A stretch of 64,000 nt of DNA, from assembly GCA_033807775.1 (NCBI GenBank), contig CM066319.1, positions 142,216,983 to 142,280,982 of the forward strand, in the 5' to 3' direction. Each line of letters opens with the position of its first letter. The stretch's first letter is position 1. The DNA is from Saussurea involucrata. Taxonomy: Eukaryota > Streptophyta > Magnoliopsida > Asterales > Asteraceae. Shown here piece after piece: positions 55,459 through 64,000 of this stretch. Under the pieces are notes generated by a model that was not told the origin of the DNA, made no database searches, and was given only the letters and a program-made list of their open reading frames with translations. Position numbers and translations under genes: made by a program.

Positions 55459-57301
55459 TTACTCTTCAAAGTTCAGCATTCCAAGCTCGCTGATTAGAAA
55501 GTTGAATCTTGTCTCATCAAGAGGTTTGGTGAACAGATCAGCTAACTGATATTCAGTTGGGATAAAATGAAGTTCTATATCACCATTCATCACATGATCT
55601 CTGATAAAATGATACCTGATTTCGATGTGTTTTGTCTTTGAGTGTAGCACTGGATTGTTGGCTATAGCGATGGCACTTGTGCTGTCGCAATAGATTGGAA
55701 TTTTCGAGAGCTGAAGGTCATAGTCTAGTAGTTGATTTCTCATCCACAATACCTGAGAACAACAACTTCCAGCGGCTACATACTCAGCTTCAGCAGTTGA
55801 GGTGGACACTGAGTTTTGCTTTTTACTTGTCCAACTCACCAGCTTTCCACCCAGGAGCTGACAGCCTCGTGTGGTGCTTTTCCTATCCAATTTGCAACCT
55901 GCAAAATCACTATCTGAATAGGCGATTAGATCAAACCCTGAGTCTTTGGGATACCAAAGACCTAGGTTCATAGTACCCTTAAGGTAACGAAAGATTCGCT
56001 TTACAGCGATCATATGAGATTCCTTAGGTTCAGCTTGATATCGTGCACACAAACAGGTTGCGTACATAATATCGGGTCGGCTAGCTGTAAGATACAAGAG
56101 AGAGCCGATCATCCCACGGTACAGCATGACATTAACAGGTATTCCATTTGAATCCCTATCTAGTGTCAGCGGTGGTGCCATAGGGGTTTTCATAGCTGAA
56201 CTCTGAGTTAAATCGAATTTCTTCAGCATATCTTTAACATACTTTCCCTGATTAATGAAAGTTCCTTTTTCATTTTGCTTTATCTGAAGACCAAGGAAAT
56301 ATGTTAGCTCACCCATCATGCTCATTTTATACTCTTCTTTCATTCTATCAGTGAAACGAGTACAAAGGTCAGGGTTAGTAGAACCAAATATAATGTCATC
56401 AACATATATCTGAACAAGAATAATATGACCTTTTACTTTCCTGAAGAATAGAGTCTTATCGATTTTACCACGCTCAAACTTTTCAATATGGAGATAAGTA
56501 TAGAGAGTGTCATACCATGCACGAGGAGCTTGCTTTAAGCCATAAAGTGCCTTATCCAGTTTATAGACATAACCTGGACGCTTAGGATCTGAGAATCCTG
56601 GAGGTTGTTCCACATAGACTTCTTCATTCAGCTTTCCATTTAGAAATGCTGACTTAACATCCATCTGATATACTTTGAAGTCTTTGTGTACAACGTATGC
56701 TAAGAATAGACGAATAGATTCTAGTCTTGCTACTGGAGAAAATGTTTCGTCGTAATCTATGCCTTCTTCTTGTCTGTATCCCTGAGCGACAAGACGAGCC
56801 TTGTTGCGAGTTATAGTTCCATGTTCGTCCAACTTGTTTCGATAGACCTATTTAGTGCCTATCACTGTTTTGTCAGTTGGTCTTCGAACAAGTTTCCAAA
56901 CTTTGTTTCTTTCGAATTCAGTGAGCTCTTCTTGCATGGCGCTGACCCAGTTTGGATCTTTGAGGGCGTCATCTATTTTCTTTGGTTCAATCAGAGAAAT
57001 AAAGTTAACAAATAAACAAATATTACTGCACTTCGTCGAGTCTAAACACCAGCGTTTGGATCACCAAGAATTTGATCAATTGGGTGATTTACAGTCCATC
57101 ACTGAGCAGGAGCATAAGTCGCTGACTCAAATTGAACTGGAGGAGCTGAAGATGAAGTTTCAGCAACTTCTGGAAAATCAGCCAAGAGAGGAGTAGGTGC
57201 AGATGTCATCTCATTTACTGATTGCTGAGAAGTAGATGGAATGTCTGAGACATTTGGTTCAGAAGCATGTATAGTGTTTAAAGGAACTGCTGAGACCCAT
57301 G
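55459..57301 (-). pseudogene. pol of element G: integrase C-terminal part, RT and RNase H
   Basis: A continuous 457-codon frame (55459-56832) holds RT (DYDETFSPVARLESIR, QMDVKSAFLNGKLNEEVY, ALYGLKQAPRAW, YVDDIIFGS) and complete RNase H (AYSDSDFAGC, STAEAEYVAAG, TKHIEIRYHFIRDH). Upstream, the frame is broken by a TAG near 56850 where A and B have Trp (WVYRNKL) and a TGA near 57099. The sequence then reaches the insertion point of element H at 57302. Gag, protease and most of integrase are not in the window. Confidence 0.9.
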
Positions 57302-57988
57302 TGTTGGACATAGTGTCCAGAGTCATTAACTATTGGTAATATTTCTAATAATAACAGGGTCCTTTTGGGTTGCCCTTAAGACCCAAATAACAATCAGAAG
57401 AATGAAAGGGAGTTAAAGTAGTTAGTTTATTAATTTGTCATTTGATGATAAATTAATTATAAGCTACAATATAATTAATTGGATTAATTATAGGGACTAA
57501 ATGATAATTGGTTAAAAGAGTTTTTTAACAAGCTTATCGTTTCAAGGGGGCTAGGTGTAAATAAGGGGATTATAAATAAACTACTAGGGATCAAACCCTA
57601 AAGAGTTTTTTGTTCAATCTCTCTTTCTCTATTGAGGCCGTAACCTCCCCTCTCCTCCCTCCCAAAATCATAAACCCTAAATAAGGGTTTAGGATTTAAA
57701 GCTTCAATCTTGATTGTTGGTTTGGTGTTCTTAAGTGTGAGCCACTAGAGGGATTCACACTATTGATCCTTGACATCCAAGAAGCAAGAACAAGGTTTGA
57801 TTAATCATTGTGGTTTTCGACATTCACAAGAAACAAGTAAGTGTTCTTGATCCTTTCTATTGTAGTTAATCATCTAGAACGTATGCATCTTTATAAGTTG
57901 TTTGTTTGTATTGCCATGGATGATTCAATTCTAAATATGCTTCCGTTGCCTATATCATGTGGTAGTACGGTTTAACAAAAACCTTTCA
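57302..57988 (+). repeat. 5' LTR of element H (687 bp)
   Basis: TGTTGGACATAGTG...ACCTTTCA. Starts exactly where homology of G's pol ends and ends one nucleotide before the PBS. No second copy in the window. Confidence 0.8.
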
Positions 57989-57989
57989 G

Positions 57990-58001
57990 TGGTATCAGAG
58001 C
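57990..58001 (+). promoter_or_regulatory. Primer binding site of element H (tRNA-iMet)
   Basis: TGGTATCAGAGC directly after the LTR. Confidence 0.9.
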
Positions 58002-59557
58002 CAAAGTTCTTAGATTTTAGCTCAATAGCATAAAATTCGTATTGAATTTTCTGGAAAAACGCAACGAGCCGTTTTACCTATTCCCGGAGTTTGAACCGTC
58101 GGATCGTCGCGTTTTTTGGACAGTAGTTTCACGACATTCTGTTTTACCTTCTGGACGGTTGGATTAATCGTTTGAGGTCCAGAAGGCACCTATTTTATTT
58201 TCGACATAGTGCAGTAAGTTTGTGGCCATTGAATTGCTTAATCTCTAAGTTAGGGTTTCATGGTCATAACCTCAAAAGCTATAATTTTGGAAACTGAAAA
58301 AAATTCTTGCTTGCATGAAAAAGTTTCTATTTTTAGCAATTAAAGTTTTATTGGTATCCCTAAAGGGTATAGGGTAGTAGTCGTTTTTTATGCATGTTAT
58401 ACCATAATTGTGTATGGCGTAGTAGTCGTTTTTTTTGCTTGTTATACCTAATTGTGTATGGCTAGTTTCCTAACTTGCCTAAGAAAACACATCAATAATA
58501 AGCTATGGCAAATATCGAATGGATAATCTTGAATTGAATAAGATAATCTTAAATACCTTCTTACAATAAACAAATATATTCAAGTTTGAATAAATATTGT
58601 AAGATAAACATTGACATTATTTATATAGTGAATATAATTTATATGTCAAATATTCACATTAATTATTAGCATGTGTCCTCACATGTTTAATTGGAATCAA
58701 ATATGGAAACAATTATATTAATTGTTAAATATGTGCTCACATGGTTAATTTGAATTAATTGGATAATCATAATTTTAAATTGTTTAAAATTCCATTCAAT
58801 TTTTATATATATATTAGACCTCAATTATATATATATATGATTAAATAATACATTGATAGTCAAACCGAGACTAGGCGTACTCACTATAAACACTCTAAGG
58901 GGGTTTAAGAAGGTTACCTATAATATGGTTACCGAATGAGTCAAGGGTTTTTAAAACGCCATGCGTTACCAAACTCACCGCCTCTTGTGTGGACTAGTGG
59001 AATTACCGAAAAGGTTTGATAGGTCAATGTGACAAGTTAAAAGTATCAACTATGAAGTATAAAATGAAAATCCCATTTTAGATATACTAAGAAATGTGAA
59101 AGTCGTATGCTACCCATGATGAAGAACACACATAGTCTTATAGTTTGTTAACGGAGCGTGTGCGGTTTGCCGGCACGTTAATGTGAAACTATAGTTGAAA
59201 ATGATGTGGCGCTCGTGATTCTCAAGCGTACTTGAGCCAAGGGGTCCATGTGTTTTTCCATGGTCGATTCACTATCTTGTTTGTGATCCTCGGCATCCCA
59301 GTCACAAATAGAAGATAAGCATAATCGAGATTAACATGCCATTGACATAAGTCAATGAATCTCAAAAGACCTAGGAGTTTCATAGTGAATGAAATTAACA
59401 AATAACATTTGTTTACCTAAAATAACCTTGTGATGTGATTACGGCATCCCTTTTCACATCATAAGATAAAATATGGACCCTAGCCTTGTTAAATATTTTG
59501 GATAATTATTTTTAAGGGTTGAATATCAAACTAACTAAAATAAAACTATATCTACAG
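58002..59557 (+). other. Long 5' leader of element H
   Basis: Non-coding. The first 190 bp (58030 to about 58216) is homologous to the leader of D (12797 to about 12984). A pair of near-identical phrases GTAGTAGTCGTTTTTT lies at about 58374 and 58419. ATATCTACAG directly before the gag ATG could be a 3' splice site, so part of this leader may be an intron. Confidence 0.6.
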
Positions 59558-62500
59558 ATGGCTGAAAATATTCCTCCTCCTCCTTCTCACTCAACATCCA
59601 ACCTTACGTTACTCTCTATCCTAAGTAAAGATAAGCTAACTGGGCCAAACTACTTGGATTGGATTCGTGCCTTGAGAATTGCCTTGAGGTACGAAGACAA
59701 AGAGTATTTGCTCGACGAGGATCTTCCTATACTTAATGATGATGCAAGCCCTGAAGCAGTAACTGAATACAATAAGCAATTCGCGGAATCCACAAAAGTC
59801 GCGTGTCTCATGTTGGCGTCCATGTCCCCGGAACTTCAAAAGAGTTTCGAGAACATGGGGGCGTTTGAACTAAATGAGCAGCTTCGTGAAATGTTTCAGG
59901 AGCAAGCGAGGCAAGAAAGGTTCCAAGTCGTAAAATCGCTTATGGAATGTAAGCAACAGGACGGTGCCCCTGTATGTGCGCATGTGCAAAAGATGAAAGC
60001 GTACATTGACAGGTTAGGCAATCTAGGTGTCGATTTCCCAAGAGAGCTTGCCATTGACATGGTGCTAAACTCTCTCAGTGGGGCATATAAACAGTTCATA
60101 GTGAACTTCAATATGAATAATATGGACAAGACCTTGATGAAGCTCCATGGCATGTTGAGATCTGCTGAAGCAAGTATGGGTAAGACCCAAAGTGGTCACT
60201 CAACTGCTCCCGTCCTGACCATTAGGGAAGGTGGCTATAAGAAGAAGAAAGTTTCTCATCCCAAAGGGAAGGGAAAGGCTAAAGTTGTTCCACGCAACCA
60301 ATGCCTTAAGAGAAAAGCTGATTCTTCTGACATACCACCCATAAGTGACCCTAAAGAGGCCATATGCTTTTACTGTCAAGGAAAGGGCCATTGGAAGAGA
60401 AGCTGCCCAAAATATCTGGAGGACTTGAAAATGAACAAGGTCAAAGGGTGTGGCACCTCAGGTATTTTTACAATTGAACTCCATAGTACTTCGATTTCTA
60501 ACTCTTGGGTCCTTGATACGGGATGTGGTACTCACATTTGCTCTAATTTTCAGGGACTAATGGGAAGTAAGACGTTGAAGCATGGGGAGCTGAATCTGAT
60601 CATGGGAAACAGGATGACTGCCGCTGTTACCAAGATTGGAGATTTTGAGCTCGTGCTTAGTAGTGGTTTTTCAATAAAGTTATTAGATTGTTGCTACTCG
60701 CCAGAAATGGCTCGAAACATTATTTCTTTTCATGCATTGTACAAGGATGGTTTTGAATTTCAATTTGATAATAATGATGGTTGCATTTTGGTTTATAAAC
60801 ATGGTTGTTTTTATTTTAAAGCCTCTCCTTGTAATGGTGTGTATGAAAGCGTGATTTGTGTTGGTAGAAATAATAATAACTTAACTCTAAATGTTGGTTC
60901 CTCCAATAGTGAATTGGATAAATCATCGTTATGGCATCATCGTCTTGGCCACATAAATAAGAAACGCATCGCCAAGCTCCAATCGGACGGGGCCTTGGAA
61001 CCATTTGACTTAAAGTCTGATGAAGAATGCGAGTCTTGTTTACTTGGCAAGATGACGAAAGCACCTTTCAAAGGAAAAATGGAAAGGGGTAAGGATCTGT
61101 TGGACTTAATCCACACAGATGTATGTGGACCATTCAGATCTGCCACGAGAAACGGTGAAAGATACTTTGTTACCTTTACGGACGATTTCAGTAGATATGG
61201 ATTTATCTATCTAATGAAAAACAAATCGGACACCTTTGAAGTGTTCAAAGGATTCAAAAACGAAGTAGAAAACCAACTGGGCAAGAAGATCAAGATGCTC
61301 CGATCCGACAGGGGTGGAGAATACTTGAGTCATGAATTCTACGACTATCTAAGGGATTGTGGAATAGTTTCGCAATTATCTCCTCCCAGAACACCACAAC
61401 TCAATGGTGTTGCTGAGAGAAGAAATCGAACGCTACTTGATATGGTTCGGTCCATGATGAGTCGTGCTACACTTCCAATATCGTTCTGGGGCTATGCCTT
61501 AGAAACTGCAGCTCATATCTTAAACCTCGTTCCAACTAAGAAGGTTGCAAATACACCCTCTGAAATGTGGACTGGGACTCGTCCCTCGTTGGCACATATA
61601 AAGGTCTGGGGTTGTGAAGTCTTCGTTCGGTGCGAAACTAACGACAAGCTAGAACCTAGAGCAGAGAAGTGTCGGTTCATTGGTTATCCCTACAAATCCT
61701 TTGGATATATATTTTACAAACCTTCGGAAAACAAAGTGTTTGTAGCAAGAAGGGGAGTCTTCCAAGAAAGGGAGCTCATTTCCAAAAGGGATAGTGGGAG
61801 CAGCATTGATCTTGAAGAAATTCAAGAAACAACCAATGATGAACCTATAGTTGACACTAGCCCTCAACATGAGGTTGAACCACCTGTTGAGGAAACTAAC
61901 ATACCTCCACCACCTCTTCGCAGAACTAGTAGAGTTAGTCAACCTCCTGAGTTTTATTATGGTTTTCATATTACAAAGGAAGGAGACACACTAGTCAATG
62001 ATAAAACATTTGATAGTGCGGATGAGCCATCCAACTACGAGGAAACGATGGCAGGCCCTGAGGCTGCCAAATGGAAAGAGGCCATGGAAAGCGAGATTCA
62101 ATCTATGTACGATAACCAAGTTTGGAAATTGGTTGATCACACACCAGGTCGCAAGACAGTTGGGTGTAAGTGGATCTTCAAAAAGAAGACCGACATGGAT
62201 GGGAATGTGCACACATTCAAGGCTAGACTGGTTGCAAAAGGTTACACTCAAACTCAAGGAATTGATTATGATGAAACCTTCTCACCAGTGGCAAAGATTA
62301 AGTATATCAGGATATTGCTTGCCATAGTTGCATTTCATGACTATGAAGTATGGCAAATGGATGTAAAAACTGCTTTCCTCAATGGGAAACTTGATGAGGA
62401 TGTGTATATGGGACAACCTGAAGGTTTTGTACATATCGAGTATCCAGATAAAGTGTGTAAGCTTGAAAGATCCATTTATGGACTTAAACAAGCGTCTCGT

Positions 62501-63292
62501 AGCTGGAATCTTTGTTTTCATGAAAAGGTCAAGGAATTTGGATTTTCTCGAAGCGAAGATGAGTCCTGCGTATATGTTAAGGCTAGTGGGAGTAATGTTG
62601 TATTTCTAGTCTTGTATGTTGATGACATACTACTCATAGGAAACAATATTCCGATGTTGCAAGATGTAAAGGTCTGGCTCGGGAAATGTTTCGCTATGAA
62701 AGATTTGGGAAATGCAGCATACATACTTGGAATAAGAATTTATCGAGATAGAACCAAGCGTTTAATTGGACTTAACCAAAGTACGTACTTGGATAAGATA
62801 TTGAAGAAATTCAATATGAGTGAATCCAAGAAAGGGTTTTTGCCCATGCAACATGGCATAAGATTGAGTAAAGATCAATGTCCCAGCACTAGTAAAGAAC
62901 TGGACAGAATGAGTCGAATTCCATATGCATCTGCTATAGGATCGATCATGTATGCCATGACATGTACTAGACCTGATGTCTCATTTGCTTTGAGCATGGT
63001 GAGTATATATCAAGGGAACCCATGCGAAAGTCATTGGACGACTGTAAAGAACATTCTTGAGTATCTTCGGAGAACTAAAGATGTGTTCTTAGTCTATGGT
63101 GGAAAAGATGAATTCCGAGTAACAGGTTATACTGATGCGAGTTTCCAGACAGATCGGGATGATTCCCGCTCGCAGTCAGGATGGGTGTTCTTGTTGAATG
63201 GTGGGGCCGTGACTTGGAAAAGTTCCAAGCAGGACACGGTGGCTGAGTATCATACTGAAGCCATATGTGTTAGAATTATCAAAATACCTTGA
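59558..63292 (+). CDS. Copia gag-pol polyprotein of element H (1,244 codons, RNase H truncated)
   Basis: I chose ATG 59558 (MAENIPPPP) over an upstream ATG because it follows a splice-acceptor-like CTACAG and opens the typical gag. Domains by residue: gag with LTGPNYLDWIRALRIALRYE; CCHC knuckle CFYCQGKGHWKRSC (about 269); protease VLDTGCGTH (about 318); integrase HHCC from HHRLGHINKK (about 459); core residues in IHTDVCGPF, RSDRGGEY and NGVAERRNRT (about 518, 583, 618); RT with IYGLKQASRSW and YVDDILLIG (about 1019); RNase H with GYTDASFQTDRDDS (about 1192). After KQDTVAEYHTEA the family motif is lost and the frame soon stops, so the C-terminal half of RNase H is deleted. Otherwise uninterrupted, suggesting a young insertion. 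Confidence 0.9.
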   Translation: MAENIPPPPSHSTSNLTLLSILSKDKLTGPNYLDWIRALRIALRYEDKEYLLDEDLPILNDDASPEAVTEYNKQFAESTKVACLMLASMSPELQKSFENMGAFELNEQLREMFQEQARQERFQVVKSLMECKQQDGAPVCAHVQKMKAYIDRLGNLGVDFPRELAIDMVLNSLSGAYKQFIVNFNMNNMDKTLMKLHGMLRSAEASMGKTQSGHSTAPVLTIREGGYKKKKVSHPKGKGKAKVVPRNQCLKRKADSSDIPPISDPKEAICFYCQGKGHWKRSCPKYLEDLKMNKVKGCGTSGIFTIELHSTSISNSWVLDTGCGTHICSNFQGLMGSKTLKHGELNLIMGNRMTAAVTKIGDFELVLSSGFSIKLLDCCYSPEMARNIISFHALYKDGFEFQFDNNDGCILVYKHGCFYFKASPCNGVYESVICVGRNNNNLTLNVGSSNSELDKSSLWHHRLGHINKKRIAKLQSDGALEPFDLKSDEECESCLLGKMTKAPFKGKMERGKDLLDLIHTDVCGPFRSATRNGERYFVTFTDDFSRYGFIYLMKNKSDTFEVFKGFKNEVENQLGKKIKMLRSDRGGEYLSHEFYDYLRDCGIVSQLSPPRTPQLNGVAERRNRTLLDMVRSMMSRATLPISFWGYALETAAHILNLVPTKKVANTPSEMWTGTRPSLAHIKVWGCEVFVRCETNDKLEPRAEKCRFIGYPYKSFGYIFYKPSENKVFVARRGVFQERELISKRDSGSSIDLEEIQETTNDEPIVDTSPQHEVEPPVEETNIPPPPLRRTSRVSQPPEFYYGFHITKEGDTLVNDKTFDSADEPSNYEETMAGPEAAKWKEAMESEIQSMYDNQVWKLVDHTPGRKTVGCKWIFKKKTDMDGNVHTFKARLVAKGYTQTQGIDYDETFSPVAKIKYIRILLAIVAFHDYEVWQMDVKTAFLNGKLDEDVYMGQPEGFVHIEYPDKVCKLERSIYGLKQASRSWNLCFHEKVKEFGFSRSEDESCVYVKASGSNVVFLVLYVDDILLIGNNIPMLQDVKVWLGKCFAMKDLGNAAYILGIRIYRDRTKRLIGLNQSTYLDKILKKFNMSESKKGFLPMQHGIRLSKDQCPSTSKELDRMSRIPYASAIGSIMYAMTCTRPDVSFALSMVSIYQGNPCESHWTTVKNILEYLRRTKDVFLVYGGKDEFRVTGYTDASFQTDRDDSRSQSGWVFLLNGGAVTWKSSKQDTVAEYHTEAICVRIIKIP

Positions 63293-64000
63293 ATGTTTTA
63301 GTTGTTAGTTTGATGTATTGAAAACGTAATAAATTGTATTTGATTTGGAGATTATTATATGGAGATTATAATATATGCTGGATTGCGTCCATTTACATTT
63401 AATTTATTATCGTGTTTTCGTTTTGCATGTTTAGAACCAAGTTCCTGAGTATTAATTTACTTAAACTTCCACAGTCAGTCATACTCCTGGAAGTAAGTAG
63501 TGATTCAAGACTGTCATGGAGTGTTAGAAGCATAGAGGATGCAACTAACATTCATGAGTACCTAATATTGATTTGGGTATTAGAACAACCCGCACTCAAA
63601 AGTTTACTTCATGGATTAAGTCAGAGTAATTTTGAGATGATAATATTTTATGTTCTTCAAACAGAGATGCATAGAGTTTTGCTCTAGGATTCTGTTATGC
63701 TTTGGTGTGCTCTAACGCTGACCGTGACTGGCAGTCATACAGGGTATGTCCATGTATAATATGATGAATAGAAATGAACTGTGTAGTCAAAGTTTATTTG
63801 TTCCTTCTGCCTAAACAGGAGAAGCGATATCCATGGGCCCCTCGATGATTTTGTGTTGACACTAAGTGTTTGGCCAAACCCTGACTAGAATTGATGTGTT
63901 CAATTGAGTAGTCTGATGAATTCAACACATATCGGAAATCGGGAAACATAATCTTGATCCATGAGATAGACATTTATCCATGTCTCAGGTTCATATGATA
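63293..64000 (+). other. 3' region of element H, no gene recognised
   Basis: AT-rich sequence with short open frames (63412-63687 among them) whose products I do not recognise. It probably belongs to the 3' interior of element H after the RNase H deletion. No LTR start matching 57302 is seen up to the window end. Confidence 0.45.

Larger units (their letters stand above)
41883..57301 (-). mobile_element. Sirevirus-like copia element G (5' end lost), hosting an Athila insertion
   Basis: Minus strand: 3' LTR 41883-42825, PPT, aORF (43171-54481, split by Athila 45680-52981), promoter-like spacer, and pol from the integrase C-terminal region to RNase H (55459-57301). Copia H inserted at 57302 removes the upstream part from the window. 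RT and RNase H are open over 457 codons, so this is the best-preserved pol of the three relatives. Confidence 0.9.
57302..64000 (+). mobile_element. Ty1/copia element H (3' end outside window)
   Basis: 5' LTR 57302-57988, PBS at 57990, a 1.5-kb leader, and a nearly intact gag-pol 59558-63292. The lineage differs from A, B and G: no aORF, a different gag and a single fused gag-pol frame. It is inserted in plus orientation into minus-strand pol of G. No 3' LTR is seen before the window ends. Confidence 0.88.

Overview
The window is plant nuclear DNA, almost all of it nested transposable elements. The elements are Ty1/copia LTR retrotransposons of Sirevirus type, an Athila-like Ty3/gypsy element, Helitrons, and PIF/Harbinger, hAT and Mutator-like DNA elements. 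The only host gene is a 5' fragment of a mitochondrial-type polynucleotide phosphorylase. The plant tRNA-iMet and tRNA-Asp primer sites, the intron-rich nuclear gene and the Helitron ends point to a eudicot. My impression is Asteraceae, but nothing here proves it. There are no bacterial genes, rRNA genes or CRISPR arrays.

Layout. 1-8105 (minus): Sirevirus-like element A, with its 5' LTR at 7134-8105, gag, pol, and the start of an additional ORF (aORF) cut by the window edge. 8106-24496 (plus): related element B, into which A inserted head-on. B has a decayed pol (8106-11064), a pol-aORF spacer, nested elements C/D and E (11925-19301), an aORF (19454-23241), a PPT and a 3' LTR (23535-24496). 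24497-26878 (plus): a decayed copia fragment F, which was the target of B. 26879-27378: a 500-N assembly gap. 27613-29277 (minus): PNPase exons 1-3. 29300-41882: DNA transposons. These are a Harbinger remnant, a Helitron (30821-34748) carrying a Harbinger element with ORF1, a Tourist-like MITE, a second Helitron, a hAT pseudogene, a long-TIR element with a Helitron 3' end and a tandem SINE, and two fold-back elements. 41883-57301 (minus): Sirevirus-like element G, with 3' LTR, PPT, aORF and RT-RNase H. Its aORF is split by a 7.3-kb Athila-like element (45680-52981) with a perfect 5-bp target duplication. 57302-64000 (plus): copia element H, with LTR, PBS and a nearly intact 1,244-codon gag-pol, inserted into the pol of G and running off the window.

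The most interesting system is the aORF found three times downstream of pol in A, B and G. It encodes about 1,200 residues: an N-terminal globular domain, a conserved basic NLS-like patch, a Ser/Thr/Pro linker, a long coiled coil, an acidic stretch and a conserved C-terminal domain. Two copies share two short introns whose removal keeps the frame. The spacer upstream carries a conserved promoter-like module (TGACGTCA, G-box, CCAAT, TATA) and a conserved stem-loop. This suggests a separately transcribed, spliced gene carried by the retrotransposon, with nuclear rather than envelope features.

Relative order of insertion, from nesting: the fold-back MITE precedes G, and G precedes both Athila and H. 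F precedes B, and B precedes A and C/E.
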